A stretch of DNA of 64,000 bases from Prochlorococcus sp. AG-363-C02 (lineage in GTDB: Bacteria > Cyanobacteriota > Cyanobacteriia > PCC-6307 > Cyanobiaceae). Position numbers and translations under genes: made by a program. The stretch lies in NCBI GenBank assembly GCA_003278345.1, contig QCFH01000001.1:78836-142835 (forward strand), written 5' to 3'. The notes beneath the pieces are model-generated. The model ran no database searches and was not told where the DNA came from. It saw nothing but the letters and a program-made list of their open reading frames with translations. Below, piece by piece: positions 45,108 to 53,710 of this stretch (positions are counted from its first letter, which is position 1; each line of letters opens with the position of its first letter).

Positions 45108-45395
45108 CTAAGCATTCGGAAATTCTTTTTTTATTGCCGCCTCAAAATTCAAACAATCTAAAGGGAGGCCTCTATTAATAGAAATGAAAACAGGAGCTAT
45201 TATTCCAACGGTAAATATCAAGCGATAAAGATCTGATGATCCGGATTTTGCAAAATAGGTAAGCAAATAAACGCACACTAAATACAAATGAAAATATAAA
45301 AACCTACTAGGATCATTACCCATCCATCTAATTGCTGATCCTAGAAAAAATAAAAAGGATTTCATCATCCAAAAGTTTCCGTAGATAAAAATCAA
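45108..45395 (-). CDS. Small hypothetical membrane protein
   Basis: 95 aa ORF with hydrophobic segments; true start may be one of the internal Met codons (45365/45368). Confidence 0.5.
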   Translation of the reverse strand: MIFIYGNFWMMKSFLFFLGSAIRWMGNDPSRFLYFHLYLVCVYLLTYFAKSGSSDLYRLIFTVGIIAPVFISINRGLPLDCLNFEAAIKKEFPNA

Positions 45396-45548
45396 ACACT
45401 AACCTAGATAAATGATCAATGGCCCAGTGTTTACTTTATAAGAATACTTAACCGATGAAGCCTATAGCTTGAAATATTAACTAAATCTAAAAAAATACCT
45501 TTTTGTATCAAAGTGAACTCCCTTCGGATGAGCTTCGCATAAGAATGA

Positions 45549-45650
45549 TTTTGTAGCAACCGCTACAAAACGTTCACCCTGATACCTTCAGGGCGCAGTT
45601 CCAACCAGGGCATGGAACGGGGACCTGGGGAAAACCATAGGACTCTGCAA
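45549..45650 (+). ncRNA. Structured 5' leader, candidate downstream-peptide / glutamine-II type riboswitch
   Basis: Hairpin 45549-45570; CGTTCA 45571-45576; hairpin CCCTGA/TCAGGG 45577-45593; stem GTTCC/GGAAC 45598-45618 whose loop CCAGG 45605-45609 pairs with CCTGG 45624-45628. Confidence 0.75.
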
Positions 45651-45818
45651 ATGGCAACTCTCACTTATCGAGGTAAATCTTACGTTCAGCATAAAGAACC
45701 TGTTGAGAAGCAGTTTGTTGAACTTACATACAGAAGGAATGTCTATTCAAACAGGCAAAAAGATGCGTCAAGCGACCATCCCCTTCTGACTTATCGTGGA
45801 ATAAATTATCAAAATTGA
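45651..45818 (+). CDS. DUF4278-like mini-protein
   Basis: 'TLTYRGKSY', 'ELTYRRNVY', 'LLTYRGINY' repeats; AGGA 8 nt before ATG 45651. Confidence 0.8.
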   Translation: MATLTYRGKSYVQHKEPVEKQFVELTYRRNVYSNRQKDASSDHPLLTYRGINYQN

Positions 45819-45834
45819 TTTAGCATCAATTTTT

Positions 45835-45887
45835 AAAAAGAGCTACTTCAAAATTTTCTTTTAATTTTTCTTCAAGCAGCTCTTTTT
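45835..45887 (+). terminator. Rho-independent terminator after DUF4278 gene
   Basis: AAAAAGAGCT ... AGCTCTTTTT perfect 10-bp arms ending in a T-run. Confidence 0.7.
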
Positions 45888-46016
45888 AAGTAAATATCAT
45901 GTAATCTTAGGGATATATAGTAAAAATAGGATCAGATAGTCTCTTGTATTATTTTCTTTGATTAATACTTTTAATCAAAAAGACTATGCTATTTTCAATA
46001 ACAATAATTTAATTCT

Positions 46017-46241
46017 ATGGTTGAATTAACTTTAATGGTGCTACTAAATTCTGTGGCAGACAAGTTCTGTGAATATCGTTCAGATGGAAGTGATACTTAC
46101 CGATCTCTCTTGCTAGCCTACAGTGATGCAAGCGAAAAGTATGGGGTGCAAGAAGTAAGAGAGGTTATAAAAAATTCTCAAGGTTTAAATTTTAGCGCTG
46201 TTGCCATCGGCCTTTTAAAATGCCCACAACATCTAAAATAA
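46017..46241 (+). CDS. Hypothetical protein (74 aa)
   Basis: Stand-alone ORF between clear features; no family recognised. Confidence 0.55.
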   Translation: MVELTLMVLLNSVADKFCEYRSDGSDTYRSLLLAYSDASEKYGVQEVREVIKNSQGLNFSAVAIGLLKCPQHLK

Positions 46242-46290
46242 ATATTTTTATTAGTTTAGATTAACTAGCTTATATACATCAATAAATAAA

Positions 46291-47484
46291 ATGAGTTTTT
46301 TAAGATCAGATTTACCAGCACTATCAAATAAATACTATTTTAACTATGGTGGGCAAGGTCCTTTGCCCAAGTCATCATTAGATGCAATTACAAATAGCTG
46401 GATAAAGATACAATCTTTGGGTCCATTTACTAACAATGTATGGCCTTATATCTCGGCAGAAGTTACACAGACTAAAGGCATAATTGCAAAATTTTGTGGT
46501 GTAAGTATTAAAAGAGTTTGTTTAACCGAAAATGTCACGAGTGGTTGTGTCTTGCCTCTTTGGGGCCTACCATTTTCTAATGGAGATAGAATTTTAATAA
46601 GCGACTGTGAGCATCCTGGTATAGTATCTGCATGTCAAGAACTTGCTCGTAGATTTAATCTTGAAATAGATATCTTAAAAGTTCAACTTATTAGAGAAGG
46701 AGGGGTTGATGAACAAAATAAGATTAACAGTTTAGTTATCAAGAATTTAGAAAAAGAGTTGAAAAGTAGAACAAAGCTTGTTGTAATATCTCATCTTTTA
46801 TGGAACACAGGAGCAATAATGCCAATAGGATTGATTTCAGAAATTCTTTCAAATCACAATAACCAGCCTTTCTTATTAGTTGATGCAGCACAAAGTTTTG
46901 GACAAATCCCAATAAAAGAAGCTGCTACAAAAGCAGATATCTATGCTTTTACAGGTCACAAATGGGCATTTGGTCCTGAAGGTCTTGGTGGAGTAATTCT
47001 TTCAGAGAGAGTCTTGGAAGAAGCAACACCTACAATCATAGGCTGGAAAAGCCTTGTCCATGAGGGAAGTATTAATAAAGAAAATACAAATCCCTTTCAC
47101 TCTGATGCCAGACGATTTGAAGTGGCGACTTCCTGTACTCCACTCCTGGCCGGTCTTCGTTGTTCAATGGAACTTCTTATAAATGAAGGGAATGAAATAG
47201 AAAGGATTCAAAAGATTAAATTTCTCAGTTATAAATTGTGGGAAGAACTTAGCAAAATTAAAACGTTAAATCTTATTCTTAAAGGACCACCATCATCAGG
47301 AATAATAAGTTTCACTTTTAATTCCAAAATCAGACCCGCGGAAGTTGTTAATTTACTAGGCAAAGAATCAGTCTGGATAAGAGCACTCGAAGACCCTGTT
47401 TGGCTTCGTGCATGTGTTCACATAACTACCACTGAGGACGAAATACAAACGCTTGTATCAACTCTTAGAGCGATAACAACTTAA
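46291..47484 (+). CDS. Class V aminotransferase, NifS-like / cysteine C-S lyase-like
   Basis: 'LLVDAAQSFGQIPIKE', PLP Lys in 'FTGHKWAFGPEGLGGV'. Confidence 0.88.
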   Translation: MSFLRSDLPALSNKYYFNYGGQGPLPKSSLDAITNSWIKIQSLGPFTNNVWPYISAEVTQTKGIIAKFCGVSIKRVCLTENVTSGCVLPLWGLPFSNGDRILISDCEHPGIVSACQELARRFNLEIDILKVQLIREGGVDEQNKINSLVIKNLEKELKSRTKLVVISHLLWNTGAIMPIGLISEILSNHNNQPFLLVDAAQSFGQIPIKEAATKADIYAFTGHKWAFGPEGLGGVILSERVLEEATPTIIGWKSLVHEGSINKENTNPFHSDARRFEVATSCTPLLAGLRCSMELLINEGNEIERIQKIKFLSYKLWEELSKIKTLNLILKGPPSSGIISFTFNSKIRPAEVVNLLGKESVWIRALEDPVWLRACVHITTTEDEIQTLVSTLRAITT

Positions 47485-48992
47485 CGTCCTCTAAATATTT
47501 TCAAGGCTTGTCTTGCAACATCTCTATCATCAAATTTAATTGTTTTATCTTTAAGGATTTGATAGTTTTCATGCCCCTTACCAGCAATCAACACCATATC
47601 ATCAGGCAAAGCTTTAAGAATAGTCTCTTTAATTGCAGCCTCTCTATCTTCATTGATAATCACATCAGCTTTTTTAGGTATTCCTTTCATTATATCTAAT
47701 AAAATTTGTTTTGGTTCTTCACTTCGCGGATTATCAGAGGTGAGAACGGTAGAATCAGCTAGTTTAGCGGCAATATATCCCATCTGTGCTCTCTTCCCTC
47801 TATCTCTATCGCCACCGCACCCAAATACGCAATAAAGCTTTCCTGAAACAAAAGAGCGTAGGGTCATCAAAGCATTTTCCAAGCCATCCGGTGTATGAGC
47901 GTAATCAACAACAACCCCAGGGAACTCTCCTTCTATAGAAATTGCTTCCATTCTGCCTGGTACACCAGGAAAACTTTTTGTTGAATATAAAAGATCTTCC
48001 AATAAAATACCCTGTTGTAGCAATACACCTATAGCCTCGAGCAAATTCATAAGGTTAAATCTACCAACTAAAGGTGAAGTGAATATACCTTTCCCACAAG
48101 GAGTATGCAGCAAGCCTTCAGAACCTTTAGAATTTATATTTAAATCAGTAACAAATAGTTCTGGACTCATCGATTTAATCACACTATTATCTATAGAAGC
48201 CCTCCAACACTTTTTTTGCAAGCGTTCAGCTAGTCGACGCCCCCAATAATCGTCAATATTTACAACAGCCCTTGATTCTCCTTCTTGCAAATAAGGTGAT
48301 TGAAATAATAGCGCTTTTGCTTCAAAGTATTCCTCCATTGACTCATGGTAATCAAGATGATCTTGCGTTAAATTTGTAAATATAGCTCCTGAAAATCGAC
48401 AACCTGCAACCCGTCTTTGAGAAAGTGCATGCGAGCTCACTTCCATTGCAGCCATACCAGCACCTGATAAGACTGCTTTTGCAAGTTGAGACTGCAAGGT
48501 ATGAGCAAAAGAGGTTGTATGCGTTGCGATTTCACTATATTTAGGCCATCTGTTAACTAAAGTGCCGAATAAAGCAGATGAAACACCGGATTTATTAGCT
48601 AAATGCTCTATTAAATGAGATGTTGTTGTTTTGCCATTAGTTCCTGTAACTCCTATTAATGACAAATTTAATGATGGTTGCCCCCAAAAAGCAGAGGATA
48701 ATTCTCCCATCCAATAACTAACTGGCTCAGGTAAAACAATTACCATATCTGTTTTAAAGGGAGGATATAAACCTGCCGCATTAGTTCCAATTACTGCAGC
48801 GGCCGCACCTGCATCTAAAGCCTTCCTCCAAAACTTACCTCCATCAACATTCTCACCTGGCAACCCAAAAAATAGTTCGCCCTTTTTTATGGAACGTGAG
48901 TCACATCCAATGCTGTCAATTATCACGTCTTTGAAAGCTAAGGGAGGCTTAAGTCCTACTTTTTGCAATAGTGAATGGAGCTTATGTGACAT
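47481..48992 (-). CDS. murE: UDP-N-acetylmuramyl-tripeptide synthetase
   Basis: 'IGVTGTNGKTTTSHLIEHL', 'VVDYAHTPDGLENAL', 'DNPRSEEP'. Confidence 0.97.
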   Translation of the reverse strand: MSHKLHSLLQKVGLKPPLAFKDVIIDSIGCDSRSIKKGELFFGLPGENVDGGKFWRKALDAGAAAAVIGTNAAGLYPPFKTDMVIVLPEPVSYWMGELSSAFWGQPSLNLSLIGVTGTNGKTTTSHLIEHLANKSGVSSALFGTLVNRWPKYSEIATHTTSFAHTLQSQLAKAVLSGAGMAAMEVSSHALSQRRVAGCRFSGAIFTNLTQDHLDYHESMEEYFEAKALLFQSPYLQEGESRAVVNIDDYWGRRLAERLQKKCWRASIDNSVIKSMSPELFVTDLNINSKGSEGLLHTPCGKGIFTSPLVGRFNLMNLLEAIGVLLQQGILLEDLLYSTKSFPGVPGRMEAISIEGEFPGVVVDYAHTPDGLENALMTLRSFVSGKLYCVFGCGGDRDRGKRAQMGYIAAKLADSTVLTSDNPRSEEPKQILLDIMKGIPKKADVIINEDREAAIKETILKALPDDMVLIAGKGHENYQILKDKTIKFDDRDVARQALKIFRGR

Positions 48993-49007
48993 TCAAAAAA
49001 CATCCTT

Positions 49008-49319
49008 TTACTTAGTTTGTAATTTTTTACATATATTTTTTTTTAACCAAATAGCTAGATCTTCTTGGGAAATTCGTGGTGAAACTCTAGGTAATTCAAA
49101 CCTTCTCAATGGATTGTCTAATTCGAGTATTAAAACAGGTACCTCCAATGAATAACGAGCTTTTATAGACTTTGGAATATCTGGTTCATCAATATTGACA
49201 ACACAAAGAACTAAAGGAGGATCAAAAAGGTCCAAAGATATTTGACTTATTCGCTCTTCAAGTCCTTTGCAAATGCAACAACCCAATCTACTGAAAAGAA
49301 TTAATTTGTTTTTACTCAT
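49008..49319 (-). CDS. Glutaredoxin-like protein (DUF836)
   Basis: 'LILFSRLGCCICKGLEERI' thioredoxin-fold start. Confidence 0.8.
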   Translation of the reverse strand: MSKNKLILFSRLGCCICKGLEERISQISLDLFDPPLVLCVVNIDEPDIPKSIKARYSLEVPVLILELDNPLRRFELPRVSPRISQEDLAIWLKKNICKKLQTK

Positions 49320-49555
49320 TAATCAGGCACTGGATCACAACAACAAGGGGTAAAAGGATGACAGCGTGAAAGCCGTTTTAGAGTCAGCCAGCTCCCTTTC
49401 CATGGACCATGCTTAGAAATTGCTTCTAGTCCATATTCACTGCAAGTAGGAATAAAACGACATCTTGGGCCGAAAACAGGAGATATCCATTGTCTATAGA
49501 AGCTTATTAAACCCAAAAATAATTTACCAAGAAAATTATTAAACTTTTTCATCAT
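49319..49555 (-). CDS. yidD: Membrane protein insertion efficiency factor
   Basis: '[49 protein letters not shown]'. Confidence 0.95.
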   Translation of the reverse strand: MMKKFNNFLGKLFLGLISFYRQWISPVFGPRCRFIPTCSEYGLEAISKHGPWKGSWLTLKRLSRCHPFTPCCCDPVPD

Positions 49556-49660
49556 GCTTCAATATAGAATATTTTACATTAGATCGTACATCTAGGAATG
49601 CATAGCTGCATAAACCTTGGTGGCTGATTTAATCACAATTATCCCTTACTTATTTTATCT

Positions 49661-50269
49661 ATGTCTAGATACCGTGGGCCTCGATTGAGGATCACGCGTC
49701 GCTTGGGAGATCTTCCAGGTCTCACCCGGAAAGCCGCGAAGCGGTCAAATCCACCAGGTCAGCACGGCAGTGCCCGTCGCAAGCGCTCAGAATACGCGAT
49801 CCGTTTAGAAGAAAAGCAAAAACTTCGATTCAATTATGGAATTTCTGAACGACAGCTTGTTCGCTACGTAAAAAAAGCAAGATCGATGGAGGGTTCTACA
49901 GGAACAAACCTTCTCAAACTATTAGAAAGCAGACTAGATAATATTTGCTTTCGGCTTGGATTTGGCCCGACTATTCCAGGGGCGAGACAGCTTGTTAACC
50001 ATGGGCATGTGATTGTAAATGGCAAGCCTTTAAACATCGCAAGCTATCAATGCAAGGCGGGAGATCTTATTTCTATTCGTGAAAACAAGGCGAGCAAAAA
50101 GCTAGTGGAAGGGAATCTAGAATTCCCTGGCCTGGCAAATGTGCCTCCTCACCTCGAGCTGGAAAAGTCAAAAATGTCTGCCAAAGTCACAGGAAAATGT
50201 GACAGGGAATGGGTGGCCATCGAAATTAATGAACTCCTAGTTGTTGAGTACTACTCACGTAAAGTATAA
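49661..50269 (+). CDS. rpsD: 30S ribosomal protein S4
   Basis: '[22 protein letters not shown]', S4 domain '[29 protein letters not shown]'. Confidence 0.99.
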   Translation: MSRYRGPRLRITRRLGDLPGLTRKAAKRSNPPGQHGSARRKRSEYAIRLEEKQKLRFNYGISERQLVRYVKKARSMEGSTGTNLLKLLESRLDNICFRLGFGPTIPGARQLVNHGHVIVNGKPLNIASYQCKAGDLISIRENKASKKLVEGNLEFPGLANVPPHLELEKSKMSAKVTGKCDREWVAIEINELLVVEYYSRKV

Positions 50270-50312
50270 AAAAGCTATTGGCATCAATGGTTTTGATTAT
50301 TATTTGTTAATC

Positions 50313-50344
50313 AAAAGCCCCCTTATAAATCAGGGGGCTTTTTT
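50313..50344 (+). terminator. Rho-independent terminator after rpsD
   Basis: AAAAGCCCCC-N10-GGGGGCTTTTTT. Confidence 0.9.
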
Positions 50345-50355
50345 GTGCTCAGAAC

Positions 50356-50386
50356 TTAACGCACCTTTTTTCGTAAGAGCTGTTAA
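50356..50386 (+). promoter_or_regulatory. Element TTAACGCACCTTTTTTCGTAAGAGCTGTTAA, like the groEL upstream element
   Basis: Shares TTTTCGTAAGAG core and TTAAC/GTTAA ends with 11419-11448. Confidence 0.5.
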
Positions 50387-50412
50387 TTTAAGTAATTATA
50401 TATAAAAACTCT

Positions 50413-50715
50413 GTGGTTACTGACAAGGCGCTACTCAAAGAAGTTACAAAAGAACTTTGGAATTCAGTTAAAAAGCTGCGTCCTGATCTAGGAAAAGATC
50501 CGCGAATGCAACTCGTCTTAAAAGCACTTATTACAATAGGAGACCTTCCTAATCAAGTTGAGGCTGCAATGGTAGTGGCTACTTGCCTAGAAATGGAAGA
50601 GTCTGATTCAGATCCCGTTAAAGTCCAGGATAAAACTCAAGATGATGGCAATTCTGATTCAGATGAATTATCCAAAGGCAGAAGAACAGTGCGCAGAAGG
50701 TCAACAGCCAACTAA
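50413..50715 (+). CDS. Hypothetical protein (100 aa, acidic/basic tail)
   Basis: GTG start; helical N-terminal region 'KALLKEVTKELWNSVKKLRPDLGKDPRMQLVLKALITIGDLP'. Confidence 0.65.
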   Translation: MVTDKALLKEVTKELWNSVKKLRPDLGKDPRMQLVLKALITIGDLPNQVEAAMVVATCLEMEESDSDPVKVQDKTQDDGNSDSDELSKGRRTVRRRSTAN

Positions 50716-50875
50716 AAAATACATATAAATCAATCTAAGGATTTAGTTTCAGTCTCAAAAAATTAAAAATAGAACTAACGCAATCAATCTATCTAATACA
50801 TAAAGTACTTACTAAGTATAAATTACATTGCTGATTATAATAAATAATTAAAGTGCTATAACTAGCTATAGCTTA

Positions 50876-51040
50876 TTAAGTTATATCTGTAGAATTTTCT
50901 AAATCACAAGCAAATTCACACTCAGTCAATTCTTTATTGGTAAGTCTGTCCAAAATTCTAGCTTTATCAATAGGGGATAATTCTCCGTTAGAAGACCATT
51001 TCAACGTAGTTTTACGTTGAATAGGGTTTTTATTGATCAT
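50876..51040 (-). CDS. 54 aa micro-protein with CEFAC (CX3C) motif
   Basis: MINKNPIQRKTTLKWSSNGELSPIDKARILDRLTNKELTECEFACDLENSTDIT*; AAGGAAGATTAAGATG context. Confidence 0.6.
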   Translation of the reverse strand: MINKNPIQRKTTLKWSSNGELSPIDKARILDRLTNKELTECEFACDLENSTDIT

Positions 51041-51041
51041 C

Positions 51042-51191
51042 TTAATCTTCCTTTTTTAAATGAACTTCTATACAGCGGGTTACACACTCACCGCCTTCAC
51101 CACTAATGCTGCAGGCAGTTATACATTCAAAATATGAGTCAATTGAATCTCTCTGATCATTTGTCAGAACATCACTATTCGGAGAAATCAT
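51042..51191 (-). CDS. 49 aa micro-protein with twin CX3C motifs
   Basis: MISPNSDVLTNDQRDSIDSYFECITACSISGEGGECVTRCIEVHLKKED*; stop is 1 nt before the downstream ATG. Confidence 0.6.
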   Translation of the reverse strand: MISPNSDVLTNDQRDSIDSYFECITACSISGEGGECVTRCIEVHLKKED

Positions 51192-51410
51192 TTTTTAACT
51201 TCAAATTAAAACGGAAGCTATATTTAGCACGAATCAACAAGGCCCAGCACCTTTCATTACCAAAGATAAAGTACCTAAGTAATAATTACTAAGGCAATGG
51301 ATTAATGTCTTGTTTTTTATATTTTCTAGAAAGAATTTTTTGCGAAAAATTAAAATAAACTACACTAGTGAAGATAAATTTACCAAAATCAATCTAAAGG
51401 CATAAATGTT

Positions 51411-52316
51411 TTGTCAAACGAACTTATAGAGACTGTAAAGGAGCTCAGGCTCCTTGGTTGGTCTGAAGAAGGGGCAAAAAGCTATACAGAGTTATTGCTT
51501 GCAGATGATGTAGATATCATAACAATAAACAAATTTATTATTTTATTTTTTTTAGCTATTCTATTACTCATAATATATATATCAACAAAGAGATATCTAA
51601 GTAGTGAAATAGGCCGAAAATCTATTAAAAGAAGAAAAGAATCTAATTACAAAGCAATAAAGTCTGCTTCCACAAGGAAAGAAGCAGTGCATGAATTAAA
51701 GGTTTTAGAAAAAAGTGAATCAAATATATTAGAACAAAAAGTTTCCAATGCAAATGATATGAAGATTTCAAGCGGAAATAATGATCAAGCAAAAAAATCA
51801 TTTGATTTTAAAACTGAATCAAATGATTTTCAAAAGCCTAATATTGCTAAGAAGTTTAGGCGACCTTTAAAAGATCACTTCATTGATTTATATAAAGAGA
51901 CCTCAATTGATACAGACAAAAGTATCGAGCCAATAATATTATTATGTATAATAATATATGATCTATCTATAGAGTTACTCAAAATATCCTTAAGCTTTTT
52001 TACAAAAAAACAACAGCGTATATTAACTCCTAGCCCAAATAATTTTCTTCCAAATAGTATCTACAATAAAGATGAAAAGGAGTTGATTAATATTTTAGAT
52101 GGGATAGAGATAGTTTCTAATCTTAGCAAAAATCAATTAATAGATTTAATAGCCTCAAGTCCATTGGCTTTAAAAAAACTCGCATTAGAAGAAAGAAGAA
52201 GCTTCCTAATGAAAAAAACAAATCTAGAGTTAAAGTCACTTTTAAAAGGAGTTAGAAATATATCTAGATTAAAAAAGAAAGAATTGGTTGAAAAGATATT
52301 ATCTTTAGAGAGATAG
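51411..52316 (+). CDS. Hypothetical membrane protein with C-terminal SAP/Rho-N-like repeats
   Basis: TTG start; TM near N-terminus; repeats 'EKELINILDGIEIVSNLSKNQLIDLIAS' and 'NLELKSLLKGVRNISRLKKKELVEKILS'. Confidence 0.7.
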   Translation: MSNELIETVKELRLLGWSEEGAKSYTELLLADDVDIITINKFIILFFLAILLLIIYISTKRYLSSEIGRKSIKRRKESNYKAIKSASTRKEAVHELKVLEKSESNILEQKVSNANDMKISSGNNDQAKKSFDFKTESNDFQKPNIAKKFRRPLKDHFIDLYKETSIDTDKSIEPIILLCIIIYDLSIELLKISLSFFTKKQQRILTPSPNNFLPNSIYNKDEKELINILDGIEIVSNLSKNQLIDLIASSPLALKKLALEERRSFLMKKTNLELKSLLKGVRNISRLKKKELVEKILSLER

Positions 52317-52507
52317 GCAATTTTCATCTCTTAATAGAATCAAGATTTTATAACTTTACAAATCAATTTTTACTCCTAAAACTCCTAAAATAAAGATCAA
52401 AGGTGCGAAGATTAACTAACGTTTTATATGCCTTTGGCTACGAAAATATTTAAAACTACAGCATTAGCCTAATAATATAGTTTTTATATAGAGTCTCTTT
52501 TATACAA

Positions 52508-53710
52508 TTGTCATCTAGAAGAGAACTTCTCTTGAAGCAAGTGGAATCACAACTGCCAGAAGAGCAATCTCATCCAAGAGAAAGCACAAAGGTTATACAC
52601 CATGGTGAAAGTTTTGCTAATAGCACTGGCACAGTAATGCCTCCTATTTACCAAACTGCAACCTTTAGACACGGGAATCCAGAAGGATTTGATTACACTC
52701 GTTCTGGCAACCCAAATTTCCGGATATTAGAAGCTGTTTTATGTTCTTTGGAAAATTGCAACTATTCAACTGTTTTCGGATCTGGTGTTAGTGCTATAAC
52801 CGCAATTGCAAGTTCTCTTAGTTCAGGGGATCTTATTTTATGCGAAGAAAATCTTTATGGTTGTACGGTCAGACTCTTTGAACAAGTTTTCAAGAAATTC
52901 GGACTTAGAACTAAATGGTTAGACTTTTCAACACAATCTTCTATTGATTCAATCAACACACTTGCTCCATCAATGATTTGGTTAGAGAGTCCAACTAATC
53001 CTCTTTTAAAAATTATGGATCTAAAAAAGATTTGTGCAAATGCAAAAAAGAATCAAATCCCTGTAGTGGTTGACAACACTTTTGCAACCGCCCTATTGCA
53101 AAAACCTCTTGAACTTGGTGCAACTATATCTCTTACAAGTACTACAAAATATATTAATGGGCATTCAGATGCCTTAGGAGGAGCTGTATGCACTCAAGAC
53201 AGCTCCTGGAATGAGAAAATGAAATTTGCACAAAAAGCACTTGGTTTGCAACCATCTCCATTTGATTGCTGGCTAATAACAAGAGGGATAAAAACGCTTC
53301 CTCTACGATTACACAGACAAGTAGACAATGCCTTAAAATTAGCGAATGAATTAGCAGAGCATAATTGTGTGCAGTGGGTAAAATATCCTTTTCGATCCGA
53401 TCACCCTCAAAATGAACTTGCTCGAAAACAAATGACTGCAGGAGGAGCAATTATCACCGTAAAGTTAAAAGCCAATCAAAAGGAAGCATATTCTTTTTGT
53501 AAAAATCTCAAATATTTCACCATGGCAGAAAGTCTAGGAGGGATAGAAAGTCTTGTATGCCATCCAGCAACTATGACTCATGCTTCTGTTCCACCGCAAA
53601 TAAAACAAAAGCTAGGAATCGATGAAGGCTTGGTTAGATTGTCAATAGGCTGCGAAGATTTCCTTGATCTAGATCGAGATATCAAACAAAGTTTAGAAAA
53701 ATTGAAGTGA
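52508..53710 (+). CDS. Cys/Met metabolism PLP enzyme (cystathionine gamma-lyase/synthase type)
   Basis: 'YTRSGNPNFRILEAVLCSLE', 'TSTTKYINGHSDALGGAV', 'SLGGIESLVCHPATMTHAS'; TTG start. Confidence 0.9.
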   Translation: MSSRRELLLKQVESQLPEEQSHPRESTKVIHHGESFANSTGTVMPPIYQTATFRHGNPEGFDYTRSGNPNFRILEAVLCSLENCNYSTVFGSGVSAITAIASSLSSGDLILCEENLYGCTVRLFEQVFKKFGLRTKWLDFSTQSSIDSINTLAPSMIWLESPTNPLLKIMDLKKICANAKKNQIPVVVDNTFATALLQKPLELGATISLTSTTKYINGHSDALGGAVCTQDSSWNEKMKFAQKALGLQPSPFDCWLITRGIKTLPLRLHRQVDNALKLANELAEHNCVQWVKYPFRSDHPQNELARKQMTAGGAIITVKLKANQKEAYSFCKNLKYFTMAESLGGIESLVCHPATMTHASVPPQIKQKLGIDEGLVRLSIGCEDFLDLDRDIKQSLEKLK

